A stretch of 64,000 nt of DNA from Variibacter sp. (GTDB lineage: Bacteria > Pseudomonadota > Alphaproteobacteria > Rhizobiales > Xanthobacteraceae): positions 1 to 64,000 of the forward strand of contig JADGHE010000012.1 in NCBI GenBank assembly GCA_019689555.1, read 5' to 3'. Under the pieces are notes generated by a model. That model was given only the letters and a program-made list of their open reading frames with translations, searched no databases and had not been told where the DNA came from. A program made the position numbers and the translations under genes. Positions within the stretch are counted from its first letter, which is position 1; each line of letters starts with the position of its first letter. Shown one piece after another: positions 55,931 through 64,000 of the stretch.

Positions 55931-57247
55931 ATGGCGGATGAACAGCGCCAGCAAGGCGGCGCGGCCGCGCCGCAGGAGGGCGAGAGCCAGCCTGCACGGC
56001 CGGAGTCGGAGGCGGCGTCCACCGGCGGCGGCGAGCCGGCGCGAATCACCCCGCGCAGCGCGCGGGCGCGGCTCCAGCCCGAGCGGGTGCCGCATCCCGC
56101 GTCGCGGCCGTCGCGGCGCGTGCGCCATCCGATCGTCGTCGCCGGCAATGCGATCTTCACCACGATCGTCATTCTGGCCATCGTGGTCGGGGTCGCGCTC
56201 GCCATCGGCAAGCAGCGCTTCGAGGCGCCGGGGCCTCTGCAGAGCGATAAGATCGTGAACATTCCGCGCTCCGGCGTGCGCGAGGTGGCCGAACTTCTGG
56301 AGCGCGAGGGCGTCATCGACCAGCCGTGGGTCTTCATCGGCGGCGTGTTCGCGCTCAAGGCCCGGGACGACCTGAAGGCCGGCGAATATCTCTTCCAGAA
56401 GCACGCGAGCCTGCGCGACGTGCTCGACACGATCATCGAAGGAAAGGTCGTCCAGCACCAGATCACGATTCCGGAGGGCCTGACCTCGGAGCAGGTGGTC
56501 GCGCGCCTGCTCGAGAACGAGGTTTTGACCGGAAGCGTGCGTGAAATCCCGCGCGAGGGCACGCTGCTTCCGGAGACCTACAGGTTCACGCGCGGCACCA
56601 CGCGCGAGCAGTTGATCCAACGCATGCAGCAGAGCCTCCGCCGCGTGCTGCAGGAGGCGTGGGAGCGGCGCAGCCCGGACCTTCCGATCAAGACGCCGGA
56701 GCAGCTCTTGGTGATCGCTTCGATCATCGAGAAGGAGACGAGCCGGCCGGACGAGCGCAGCCGCGTCGCCGCCGTCTTCATGAACCGGCTGCGCCAGCGC
56801 ATGAAGCTGCAGTCGGACCCGACGATCATCTACGGCCTCGTCGGCGGCAAGGGCAGTCTCGGCCGGCCGATCATGCGCAGCGAGATCGAGCAGCCGACTC
56901 CCTACAACACCTATGTCATCGACGGGCTGCCGCCCGGACCGATCGCCAATCCGGGGCGCGCTTCGATCGAAGCCGCGGCCAATCCGGCGCGCACCAAGGA
57001 GCTCTACTTCGTGGCCGACGGCGCCGGCGGGCACGCCTTCGCCGAAACCCTCGAGCAGCATCAGCGCAACGTCGCGCGGCTGCGCCAGATCGAGCAGCAG
57101 GCGCGGGAGGCGGGCCGCGCGCCGTCCGACGCGACGCCGCCGGCGGCCGCCGCGCCCGACGCGCCGCAGGAAACGCCCGCCGCCTCCGCGCCGGCCGCGC
57201 CGCGCCCGGCGGCGCGGCCGCAGGGCCGTTCCAGCCGCCGCCAATAG
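55931..57247 (+). CDS. mltG: Endolytic murein transglycosylase MltG
   Basis: This 438-aa inner-membrane enzyme cleaves nascent peptidoglycan strands to set glycan length. A polar N-terminus of about 65 residues precedes one membrane segment (about residues 71-95) and the YceG domain. The catalytic Glu lies in IASIIEKETSRPDERSRVAAVF near residue 270, with SDPTIIYG and PYNTYVIDGLPPGPIANPG following. A 60-residue Ala/Pro tail is not part of the family. ATG 55931 is preferred; two GTG codons just upstream are alternatives because the ribosome-binding site is weak. Confidence 0.95.
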   Translation: MADEQRQQGGAAAPQEGESQPARPESEAASTGGGEPARITPRSARARLQPERVPHPASRPSRRVRHPIVVAGNAIFTTIVILAIVVGVALAIGKQRFEAPGPLQSDKIVNIPRSGVREVAELLEREGVIDQPWVFIGGVFALKARDDLKAGEYLFQKHASLRDVLDTIIEGKVVQHQITIPEGLTSEQVVARLLENEVLTGSVREIPREGTLLPETYRFTRGTTREQLIQRMQQSLRRVLQEAWERRSPDLPIKTPEQLLVIASIIEKETSRPDERSRVAAVFMNRLRQRMKLQSDPTIIYGLVGGKGSLGRPIMRSEIEQPTPYNTYVIDGLPPGPIANPGRASIEAAANPARTKELYFVADGAGGHAFAETLEQHQRNVARLRQIEQQAREAGRAPSDATPPAAAAPDAPQETPAASAPAAPRPAARPQGRSSRRQ

Positions 57248-57348
57248 CCGCCGTCTTCGACTCGCCCGCGCTTGTGAGCGCCGGGCAGGCCGGCTAAGGT
57301 CCCGCGCGCTTTCGCCCCCCGGACCTTCTCATTTGCGAGTTTGATTGC

Positions 57349-58233
57349 ATGGCGCTGTCGAGCATGACCGGCTTCGCGCGAACGCACGGCGTTTGCGGCA
57401 GCTATGTCTGGGGCTGGGAGATCAAGTCGGTCAACGGCAAGGGGCTCGAGCTGCGCCTGCGCCTGCCGCCGGGTTGGGACGCCGTGGAGGTCGCCGTCCG
57501 CGCGGAAGCCAAGGCGCTCGTGCGCGGCAATGTGTTCGCGACTCTCACCGTCAAGCGCGAGGGCGTCACCCCCGTCGTGCGGGTGAATCACTCCGTCCTC
57601 AACGCAATTCTGCCCACCCTGCGCGAGCTCGGCGAGCGCATCGCGGCGCAGCCCGCCTCGATCGACGGCATTCTCGCCATCAAGGGCGTGATCGAAGTGC
57701 TCGATCAGGACGAGGACCCCGAGGAGCACGCGGCGGCCGAGCGCGCCATCGTCGCAGGCTTCAATGCGGCGGTCGCGGAGCTCGTGGAAATGCGCCTGCG
57801 CGAGGGAGCGGCGCTCCAGCGCGTCTTGATGCAGCGGCTCGACGAGATCGACGCGCTGCGTTTGCGCGCCGAGCGCACGCCCGGACGCCAGCCGGCCGCC
57901 ATCAAGGCGCGTCTTGCGGAGCAGATCGCCATGCTGACGGAGACGCCCGGGCGCTTCGATCTCGACCGCCTGCACCAGGAGGCGCTGCTGATGGCCGCCA
58001 AAGCCGATATCCGCGAGGAGCTCGACCGCATCGCGGCGCATGTCGAGCAGGCGCGCAAGCTGCTGGCCGAGGGCGGCCCGGTCGGGCGGCGACTGGACTT
58101 TCTCGCCCAGGAGTTTAATCGCGAGGTGAACACGCTGTGCTCCAAGTCGAACGACGTCGAGCTCACCACCGTGGGGCTGGAGCTCAAGAACGTCGTCGAG
58201 CAGTTTCGCGAGCAGGTGCAGAACCTGGAGTAG
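57349..58233 (+). CDS. yicC: YicC-family protein (stress-induced endoribonuclease family)
   Basis: This 294-aa protein starts ALSSMTGFAR, the YicC signature, and carries the N-terminal YicC and C-terminal DUF1732 domains, with RLDFLAQEFNREVNTLCSKS near the end. Enteric YicC is reported to act in RNA decay; the exact role here is inferred. It precedes gmk by 4 nt, the arrangement usual in many proteobacteria. Confidence 0.95.
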   Translation: MALSSMTGFARTHGVCGSYVWGWEIKSVNGKGLELRLRLPPGWDAVEVAVRAEAKALVRGNVFATLTVKREGVTPVVRVNHSVLNAILPTLRELGERIAAQPASIDGILAIKGVIEVLDQDEDPEEHAAAERAIVAGFNAAVAELVEMRLREGAALQRVLMQRLDEIDALRLRAERTPGRQPAAIKARLAEQIAMLTETPGRFDLDRLHQEALLMAAKADIREELDRIAAHVEQARKLLAEGGPVGRRLDFLAQEFNREVNTLCSKSNDVELTTVGLELKNVVEQFREQVQNLE

Positions 58234-58237
58234 GGGA

Positions 58238-58891
58238 ATGGGGGGTGAAACGGCGGACCCCGCGATGGTTCGTCGCCGCGGGCTGATGCTGGTGCTGTCC
58301 TCGCCGTCCGGCGCGGGCAAGACGTCGCTGTCGCGGCGGCTGCTGCAGGCCGATCCGTGCCTCGAACTCTCCATCTCGGTCACGACGCGCCCGCCGCGGC
58401 CCGGCGAAATCGACGGTCACGACTATCACTTCGTCGACCGCGCCCGGTACGACGCCATGGTGCGCAACGGGGAACTCCTGGAGCGGGCCGAGGTCTTCGG
58501 CTTCCATTACGGGACGCCGCGACAGCCGGTCGAAGCGGCGCTGCAACGGGGCAAGGACGTGCTCTTCGACATCGACTGGCAAGGCACGCAGCAGCTCCGC
58601 GATTCGGCCCGCGCGGACCTCGTCAGCGTGTTCGTGCTGCCTCCCTCCATCGCCGAGCTCGAACGCCGCCTGCGCAGCCGGGCGCAGGACAGCGAGGAAG
58701 TGATCCGCGCCCGCATGAGCAAGGCCGCGGACGAAATGAGCCACTGGCCGGAATACGACTACGTCATCATCAACCGCGATCTCGACCAGGCCTTCGCCGA
58801 TCTGCGGGCGATCCTCGCGGCGGAGCGGCTGAAGCGCGAGCGTCAGATCGGGCTCGCCGATTTCGTGCGCTCGCTGCGGGACAAGATTTGA
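58238..58891 (+). CDS. gmk: Guanylate kinase
   Basis: This 217-aa kinase phosphorylates GMP to GDP. The P-loop is SSPSGAGKTSLSRRLL, GMP contacts lie in SVTTRPPRPGEIDGHDYHFVDR, and FGFHYGTPRQPVE and DIDWQGTQQL are conserved. The start at 58238 gives a nine-residue leader before the family core; ATG 58265 is a possible alternative. It lies 4 nt after yicC and converges on the alcohol dehydrogenase gene. Confidence 0.97.
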   Translation: MGGETADPAMVRRRGLMLVLSSPSGAGKTSLSRRLLQADPCLELSISVTTRPPRPGEIDGHDYHFVDRARYDAMVRNGELLERAEVFGFHYGTPRQPVEAALQRGKDVLFDIDWQGTQQLRDSARADLVSVFVLPPSIAELERRLRSRAQDSEEVIRARMSKAADEMSHWPEYDYVIINRDLDQAFADLRAILAAERLKRERQIGLADFVRSLRDKI

Positions 58892-58908
58892 CCTGGGGCC
58901 GCGCGCCG

Positions 58909-59964
58909 TCAGGGCCTCAGCACGACGCGCCCGACGATCCGCCCCGCGCGCAGGTCGTCGAGCGTGCGCTGCGCCTCGCGAAGCGGCCGCTCGGCGATGG
59001 GAATTGCGGGCGGCTCGCCGGCGCGGGCGAGGTCGAGCATCGCGCGGGCTTCCGCGAGCGTGCCGACGAAGGTGCCCTCGATCGTCATCACCTTGAGCGG
59101 GAACATCGGCACCGGCGTCGAGAAGGCGCCGCCGAGCAGGCCCGCCACCACCACCTTGCCGCCCTTGGCGAGGGCCGCCGTCGCAAAGGCGAGCGAGCGG
59201 TCGGAGCCGACGAAGTCGCAGGCCGCGAGCACGCCGCCGCCGGTCAACGCCGCGATCTGCCGGCGCGCGTCGGGATCGGCGGGGTCGAAGGCGGCCGCGG
59301 CGCCGGCTGCGAGCGCTGCCGCGCGCTTGGCAGCGTCGATATCGGCGACGATCGGCGCCTGCGCGAAGAGCCGGCGCGCGAAGGCGAGCGCCATCATGCC
59401 CACGCCGCCGAGCCCGACCAGCAGCAGCGGACCCTGGCCGGCGCGGTGCGCCACCTTCTTGAGCGCCGAAAAGGCGGTGAGGCCCGAGCACATGTAGGCC
59501 GCGGCCAGCGCCGTCGGCAGCGGCGCATAGTCGAGCAGATAGCGCGGATGCGGCACCAGGACGTGGGTGGCGAAGCCCCCGTCGACGGTGACGCCGAGGT
59601 GCCGCGGCGCGGCGCAGAGATGTTCCTCCGCGCGCCGGCAGGCGGCGCAGGCGCCGCAGCCGATCCAGGGGAAGACCGCGACCGCCCGGCCGGGCGCGAT
59701 CTCGGCCGCGGGTCCCGCCGCCTCGACCACGCCGGCGATTTCGTGCCCGAGCGTGAAGGGCAGGGTGCGCCCCGCCGTGATGTCGAGCCGGCGCTCGCCG
59801 CCCATCGCGAAATAGCCGTCCTGCAGGTGAACGTCCGAATGGCACACGCCGCACCGTTCGATGCGGACCAGCACCTCGGTTCCCGTCGGCGTGGGAAGTT
59901 CGGCGACGGTCTCGCACAGCGGCGTCGCATAGGCGGTCAGGGATTGGCGTCTGAACAGCGGCAT
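58909..59964 (-). CDS. Zinc-dependent medium-chain alcohol dehydrogenase
   Basis: This 351-aa enzyme has the catalytic zinc ligands in GVCHSDVHLQDG and LGHEIAGVV, and four structural zinc cysteines in GCGACAACRRAEEHLC. The Rossmann fold shows LVGLGGVGMMALAFA. Short-chain primary alcohols are typical substrates for this AdhP-like subgroup, but the substrate cannot be fixed. It stands between gmk and rsmA, which are usually adjacent in related genomes, so it looks inserted. It runs in the same direction as rsmA, 21 nt after it. Confidence 0.88.
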   Translation of the reverse strand: MPLFRRQSLTAYATPLCETVAELPTPTGTEVLVRIERCGVCHSDVHLQDGYFAMGGERRLDITAGRTLPFTLGHEIAGVVEAAGPAAEIAPGRAVAVFPWIGCGACAACRRAEEHLCAAPRHLGVTVDGGFATHVLVPHPRYLLDYAPLPTALAAAYMCSGLTAFSALKKVAHRAGQGPLLLVGLGGVGMMALAFARRLFAQAPIVADIDAAKRAAALAAGAAAAFDPADPDARRQIAALTGGGVLAACDFVGSDRSLAFATAALAKGGKVVVAGLLGGAFSTPVPMFPLKVMTIEGTFVGTLAEARAMLDLARAGEPPAIPIAERPLREAQRTLDDLRAGRIVGRVVLRP

Positions 59965-59985
59965 GGCGTGGGGCCCCGCCGGCCA

Positions 59986-60843
59986 TCATGCCCCGGGTCG
60001 GGCCGTCGTGGCCAGCGCCTGCGCGAGCGCGACGAAGCCCGCGACCGGCACCTCCTCGGCCCGCGCCGTCGCCGCGATGCCGGCGGCGGCAAGCAGCGGG
60101 TGGGGATCGAGGCCGAGCGCGCGCAGGCTCTGGCGCAGCATCTTCCGGCGCTGGCCGAAGGCGGCTTCCGTCACTCGTTCGAGCATCGGCAGCGGGCAGG
60201 GGAGGGGTTCGGGGCGCGGCACGAGCTGCACCAGCGAGGAGACCACCTTGGGCGGCGGCACGAAGGCCGAGGGCGCGATGTCGAACAGGATTCGCGGCTC
60301 CGTGCGCCACTGGGCGAGCACGGCGAGGCGGCCGTAGCTCTTCGCACCGGGCGCGGCGACGATGCGCTCGGCGACCTCGCGCTGAAACATGAGCACCAGC
60401 CGGTCGTACCAGGGCGGCCACGGCTCGAGGCTGAGCCAGCGTACCAGCAGCGCGGTGGCGATGTTGTAGGGGAGGTTGGCGACGATGCGGGCCGGCCCGC
60501 CGCCGAGATAGGGGGCGGGATCGAAGCGCAGCGCGTCGCCGTTCACGATCGCGAGCCGCCCCTCCGCGCGCGCGGCGATCTCCTCGAGCGCAGCGATGCA
60601 GCGCGCGTCGCGCTCGACCGCGACGACACGGCGCGCTCCGTGCGCGAGCAGCGCGCGCGTGAGCCCGCCGGGGCCGGGGCCGACCTCGATCACCGTCACC
60701 CCTGCGAGCGGCCCCGCGGCGCGCGCGATGCGCCCGGTGAGGTTGAGGTCGAAGATGAAGTTCTGGCCGAGCGACTTGCGCGCGCTGAGGCCGTGAGCGC
60801 GGATCACTTCGCGCAGGGGAGGCAGCTCGTCGAGCCCGCCCAA
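59986..60843 (-). CDS. rsmA: 16S rRNA dimethyladenosine transferase
   Basis: This 285-aa enzyme (KsgA) dimethylates two adenines in the 3'-terminal loop of 16S rRNA. It has [12 protein letters not shown], the SAM-binding [14 protein letters not shown], and the catalytic [15 protein letters not shown]. The start is a TTG at 60843 giving [18 protein letters not shown], which matches the family N-terminus; no ATG does. Its loss gives kasugamycin resistance in other bacteria. It lies 32 nt after pdxA. Confidence 0.95.
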   Translation of the reverse strand: MGGLDELPPLREVIRAHGLSARKSLGQNFIFDLNLTGRIARAAGPLAGVTVIEVGPGPGGLTRALLAHGARRVVAVERDARCIAALEEIAARAEGRLAIVNGDALRFDPAPYLGGGPARIVANLPYNIATALLVRWLSLEPWPPWYDRLVLMFQREVAERIVAAPGAKSYGRLAVLAQWRTEPRILFDIAPSAFVPPPKVVSSLVQLVPRPEPLPCPLPMLERVTEAAFGQRRKMLRQSLRALGLDPHPLLAAAGIAATARAEEVPVAGFVALAQALATTARPGA

Positions 60844-60875
60844 GTGTCACCGCCTCAGGGGCTGTACGGGCTCGG

Positions 60876-61898
60876 TCACGTCACCGGCTCGTCCGCCGGG
60901 GCCGTCAGCCGGTCGGCGAGCGCGAGCGCGGCGGCGAGGCTCGCGGGGCTCGCCCGGCCCGTCCCGGCGATGTCGAAGGCCGTGCCATGGTCGGGCGAGG
61001 TGCGCACGAACGGCAGGCCGAGCGTCACGTTGACGGCGTGATCGAAAGCCAGGGTCTTGATCGGGATCAGTGCCTGGTCGTGGTACATGCACAGCGCCGC
61101 GTCGTAGCGCGCGCGGGCGGCCGCGTGGAACATCGTGTCGGCGGGGAGCGGCCCGCGGATGTCGATGCCCTCCGCCTGCAAGGCGGCGACCGCGGGGGCG
61201 ACCACGTCGCGATCCTCGGGGCCGAGCGCGCCGTCCTCGCCGGCATGGGGATTGAGCCCCGCGGCCACGAGCCGCGGACGGGCGATGCGGAAGCGCAACT
61301 TGAGATCGCGGGCCACGATCCGCCCGGTCTCCACGATCAGGTCGCGCGTGAGCTGGCGCGGCACGTCGCGCAGCGCGACATGCACGGTGACCGGCACGAC
61401 GGCGAGCTCCGGGGCCCACAGCATCATCACCGGATGCGGCTCCGCCGCGCCCAAAAGCTCGGCCGCGAGGCGGGCCAGATATTCGGTGTGGCCGGGATCG
61501 GTAAAGCCGTTGCGGTACAGCACCGCCTTCGCGACCGGATTGGTCACGAGCGCGCGCGCGCGACCGTGGACGACGTCGGCGACGGCGCGACGGATCGCCG
61601 CGATCGCCGCCGGCGCGCTCGACTCGTCGGGACGGCCGGGCTCCGCGGTCACCGGCAGGCCGAGCGGAACCACCGGAAGGCTTGCGGCGAAGGCCGCCGC
61701 GGCGGCTTCCGGCTCGACCACGGCGACCGGCACGTCGAGGCCGATCCGGTGCGCCCTACGGCGCAGGAAATCGGGGTCGGCGGCGACGTAAAAGGGAGGA
61801 AGCCCCCGCGCGTTCCGCTCGAGCCACAGCGCGAGCGTGATGTCGGGGCCAATGCCGGCCGGCTCGCCGAGCGTGACCGCCAGTGGCCGCTGCGTCAT
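60876..61898 (-). CDS. pdxA: 4-hydroxythreonine-4-phosphate dehydrogenase
   Basis: This 340-aa NAD-dependent enzyme acts in pyridoxal 5'-phosphate synthesis. It begins RPLAVTLGEPAGIGPDI, has the metal-binding His residues in VTVHVALRDVPRQL, GLNPHAGEDGALGPED and SPDHGTAFDIAGTGRASP, and MYHDQALIPIKTL. All expected residues are present. It lies between surA (5 nt upstream) and rsmA in the conserved lptD-surA-pdxA-rsmA order. Confidence 0.96.
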   Translation of the reverse strand: MTQRPLAVTLGEPAGIGPDITLALWLERNARGLPPFYVAADPDFLRRRAHRIGLDVPVAVVEPEAAAAAFAASLPVVPLGLPVTAEPGRPDESSAPAAIAAIRRAVADVVHGRARALVTNPVAKAVLYRNGFTDPGHTEYLARLAAELLGAAEPHPVMMLWAPELAVVPVTVHVALRDVPRQLTRDLIVETGRIVARDLKLRFRIARPRLVAAGLNPHAGEDGALGPEDRDVVAPAVAALQAEGIDIRGPLPADTMFHAAARARYDAALCMYHDQALIPIKTLAFDHAVNVTLGLPFVRTSPDHGTAFDIAGTGRASPASLAAALALADRLTAPADEPVT

Positions 61899-61903
61899 CG
61901 CCG

Positions 61904-62848
61904 CTACCGGATCTCGATCGCGGAGCTGCGGCGGAGCTGCTGCAGATACTGCTTACCCTGCGCCGCAAACCGCTCGCCGAACAGCTCCTCACGGACGTCG
62001 CGCTCGAGGCCGGTGTCGCCCCGCGCCTGCCGCTTCTCGCACAATGCGAAGACCTCGATGCCGTTCGGCGTCACCTCCGGCGGAGTCAATCCGCCGACCT
62101 TGGTGTTGTCCAGCACCTCCCGCAGCTTGGCCGGCAGGTCGCCGGACAGGCGCACGATGGGCTCGCGGACGACGACGTCGCGCAGCCCGCGCGCAAGGCG
62201 CAATCCCTCCTCGCAGTTCTGGAACCGGCTGCGCAGGCCTTCCGCCTCGCGCCGGCGGGCCATCAGGGCGGCGTCGCCGCCCTCCCGCCGCACCACGAGC
62301 AGGATCGGCCGCAGCGTGTACTCGTAGGCCGCCGCGTTCTTGTCGTTCTTCTGGCGCGAGGAGATGATCTCCTGGACCTCGCGGTCGCGCACCTGAAGAT
62401 TGTTGCCGAACTTGCCGCGCACGATCTGGTTCCAGGCGAGATCGGCGCGCAGCTTGTTCTTGAGCGCGGTGATGCTGATTCCGGCGCCGGCCAGCGCCTT
62501 CGCGAACTGCTCGGGCGAGGCGCGCATGCGCGCCGCCATGCCGGCGACCACGTTGTCGACTTCGGAATCGGATATCTCGATCCGGTAGCGCCGGGCCGTC
62601 TGCATCTTCAGCCGCTCGTCGATCAGTTCGTCGATCACCTCCTTGCGGCTCGGCGTCTTGTGGTTCGAGACCTGGATCAGGCGCGTGCGTTGCTCGACGT
62701 CCACCGCCGTAATGGGCTCGCCATTGACCCGCGCCACGACCTGCTGCGCCAGGGCGGGGGCGAAGCCGCCGGCAGACAACAGCAAGAGCGCCGCGGCCAA
62801 GGCGACAATGCGGGCTCTTCGCCGGATCATGGTTGCGTTCCTCAGCAT
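61904..62848 (-). CDS. surA: Periplasmic peptidyl-prolyl isomerase / chaperone SurA
   Basis: This 314-aa chaperone helps outer-membrane proteins fold. A signal peptide (about residues 8-35, ending APALAQ) precedes the N-terminal SurA chaperone region with VVARVNGEPITAVDVEQRTR and IDELIDERLKMQTARR. A parvulin-like region lies in the second half and looks weakly conserved. The start at 62848 is supported by AGGAG immediately upstream; an ATG six codons later is an alternative. It follows lptD in the same direction with a 199-nt gap. Confidence 0.9.
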   Translation of the reverse strand: MLRNATMIRRRARIVALAAALLLLSAGGFAPALAQQVVARVNGEPITAVDVEQRTRLIQVSNHKTPSRKEVIDELIDERLKMQTARRYRIEISDSEVDNVVAGMAARMRASPEQFAKALAGAGISITALKNKLRADLAWNQIVRGKFGNNLQVRDREVQEIISSRQKNDKNAAAYEYTLRPILLVVRREGGDAALMARRREAEGLRSRFQNCEEGLRLARGLRDVVVREPIVRLSGDLPAKLREVLDNTKVGGLTPPEVTPNGIEVFALCEKRQARGDTGLERDVREELFGERFAAQGKQYLQQLRRSSAIEIR

Positions 62849-63047
62849 TTTTCTCCTGCGAAGCTGCGGGTCTCCCCCTCAGCGGCTCGATCGGTCGCCC
62901 TCCGTGACCACCTCGCCAGCCCCATGCGAGCGTTCGAAGCCGCGGCGGCGGGCGCCGAAGCCGTCCCCCCGCGCAGCCGGACAGGCGAAAGCGAACGCGG
63001 CTTCGGCGCAAGACGGGCTTCGGCGCAATCCATGAGGCCCTGACGCT

Positions 63048-64000
63048 CTAGAACAGGCCGAAGCTCGAGGCGCCGCCGCTGTTGCCCGGTCCGCCCACCT
63101 GCTGCGTGAACGACGTCCCGCCGAGCGTGCGCAGACTGATCTGCAGCAGGAAGACACGGTTCGGGACGATGTCGCCGCGATAACCATAGTTGGTCGAGTA
63201 GAGCATGCTCAGCGAGATGCACTCGTCGATGTAGCCGACGCCGAAGGTCGCGGTGTTCAGCTTCGAACTGTCGATGCTGTAGAGCGCGGAGGCCGACATC
63301 GACCAGTTGGGAGACAGTTTCACGCTGGCCGCCGGCATGATGCCCTCGCGCGGCACCAGAATCCCGACCTCGGGCTGCGCATCGTAGCGGCCGTAGGTCA
63401 GCGAGGTCGTCCACCGGTCGAAGTTGAGCCGCCCCTCGAGCTCCAGGCGGCGCGTCGCGAAGGTCTGCTCGTCGAAGCGGAACCGCGACGCGAAGGTGTA
63501 GGTCTTGTTCGGCTGGAAGATGACCCGGCCGACATAGTCCGAGCGCGCGGTCTCGAGCCCGCTCGCGAGGCCCGTATTCGCCATGTCGGCCACGGCGTAG
63601 GAGTTGACGCCGAACAAGTGATACGACTGGCCGAACAGCGCGTTCAGGTAGCCCGCATTGTTGAAGTGCGCCGTGTACTGCAGGGCGACGTTGGCCCGGC
63701 CGCCGCCCTCGACCCGGTCCCACCCCGAGAACTTGTTGAGCGTCAAGAGATTGATGTCGTCGAACAGCAGGCTCTGCGAGTCCTCGTTGGGGAAGCGGCC
63801 GATCTGCGGCTCGTTCGGGCGGGCGATGACCTGCACCGTCGGTTCGATCGTCTGCGCGCCCCAGGAATGCGTGCTGATGAAGGGATAGCGGTATTCGAGG
63901 CCGATCGCCGGCATCGCCCGCGCGAGGCTGTCGTCCCCGGGATGGATGAAGTTCGCGGTCGACGGGTCGGGATTGATCGAGACGGAGGCGAGGTCGGCGC
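63048..64000 (-). CDS. lptD: LPS-assembly protein LptD, C-terminal part (5' end outside window)
   Basis: This is the 3' portion (317 codons) of LptD, the outer-membrane beta-barrel that inserts lipopolysaccharide. The frame is open to the window edge, with no start. Features include DSLARAMPAIGLEYRYPF, PTVQVIARPNE, SQSLLFDDINLLTLNKFSGWDRVEGG, and a chain of alternating barrel strands ending in VFLLQISLRTLGG and a short Gly-rich tail. The N-terminal OstA domain is not in the window. It heads the - strand lptD-surA-pdxA-rsmA cluster. Confidence 0.92.
   Translation of the reverse strand, partial: ADLASVSINPDPSTANFIHPGDDSLARAMPAIGLEYRYPFISTHSWGAQTIEPTVQVIARPNEPQIGRFPNEDSQSLLFDDINLLTLNKFSGWDRVEGGGRANVALQYTAHFNNAGYLNALFGQSYHLFGVNSYAVADMANTGLASGLETARSDYVGRVIFQPNKTYTFASRFRFDEQTFATRRLELEGRLNFDRWTTSLTYGRYDAQPEVGILVPREGIMPAASVKLSPNWSMSASALYSIDSSKLNTATFGVGYIDECISLSMLYSTNYGYRGDIVPNRVFLLQISLRTLGGTSFTQQVGGPGNSGGASSFGLF

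Noticed and set aside
58184-60850. Very long open frame on the - strand across gmk, the alcohol dehydrogenase and rsmA
   Set aside because: It runs through three well-supported genes in a different frame and encodes Arg/Ala-rich nonsense.

Overview
The window is a high-GC chromosomal segment from an alphaproteobacterium, most likely of the Hyphomicrobiales (Rhizobiales). The evidence is the gene order str-S10-spc-alpha running straight into rpoA and rplQ without rpmJ, the fabD-fabG-acpP-fabF-mltG-yicC-gmk block facing lptD-surA-pdxA-rsmA, an ATP12-type F1 assembly factor, Omp25/Omp31-like outer-membrane beta-barrels, an EcfG-type stress promoter and CcrM (GANTC) sites. No phage, insertion sequence, CRISPR array, tRNA or rRNA was seen.

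Layout. 0.05-19.7 kb: translation superoperon on the + strand (rpsL, rpsG, fusA, tuf, rpsJ to rplQ, with secY, adk and rpoA). It is canonical except for an unrecognised 60-codon gene coupled between rplF and rplR, and a 47-residue Ala/Lys-rich extension on L5. 19.7-20.6 kb: non-coding region with a pyrimidine-rich stretch, an array of short repeats and palindromic extragenic elements. 20.6-22.5 kb: two outer-membrane beta-barrel proteins, each followed by a strong intrinsic terminator. 22.7-29.8 kb: a Do-type periplasmic protease, RarA, a small conserved protein, a membrane-tethered DegS-like protease, an RluA-family pseudouridine synthase and a small secreted protein. 29.8-34.6 kb (- strand): an electron-transfer flavoprotein with four or so Fe-S clusters followed by korA and korB (2-oxoacid:ferredoxin oxidoreductase). 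34.9-41.5 kb: ATP12, a three-gene envelope-stress operon behind a candidate EcfG promoter, an FMN alpha-hydroxy-acid oxidase, a DUF4260 protein, pccB and a Gly-rich secreted protein. 41.9-51.6 kb: pirin, a small membrane protein, two intact Bug/TctC solute receptors plus a third broken by an in-frame amber codon, a metallo-beta-lactamase-fold hydrolase, an EamA transporter, two tandem thioesterases and glutathione-dependent formaldehyde dehydrogenase. 51.6-52.2 kb: a non-coding repeat region densely packed with GANTC sites. 52.2-58.9 kb: fatty-acid synthesis genes, mltG, yicC and gmk. 58.9-64 kb (- strand): a zinc alcohol dehydrogenase, then rsmA, pdxA, surA and the 3' part of lptD, which runs off the window.

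The most interesting unexplained items are the 60-codon gene inside the spc operon, the GANTC repeat cluster upstream of fabD, the single-codon amber lesion in the third Bug receptor, the EcfG-type promoter before the three-gene stress operon, and the dual-start N-terminal extension of L5. All functional calls come from reading the sequence and from family knowledge. No database search was run.
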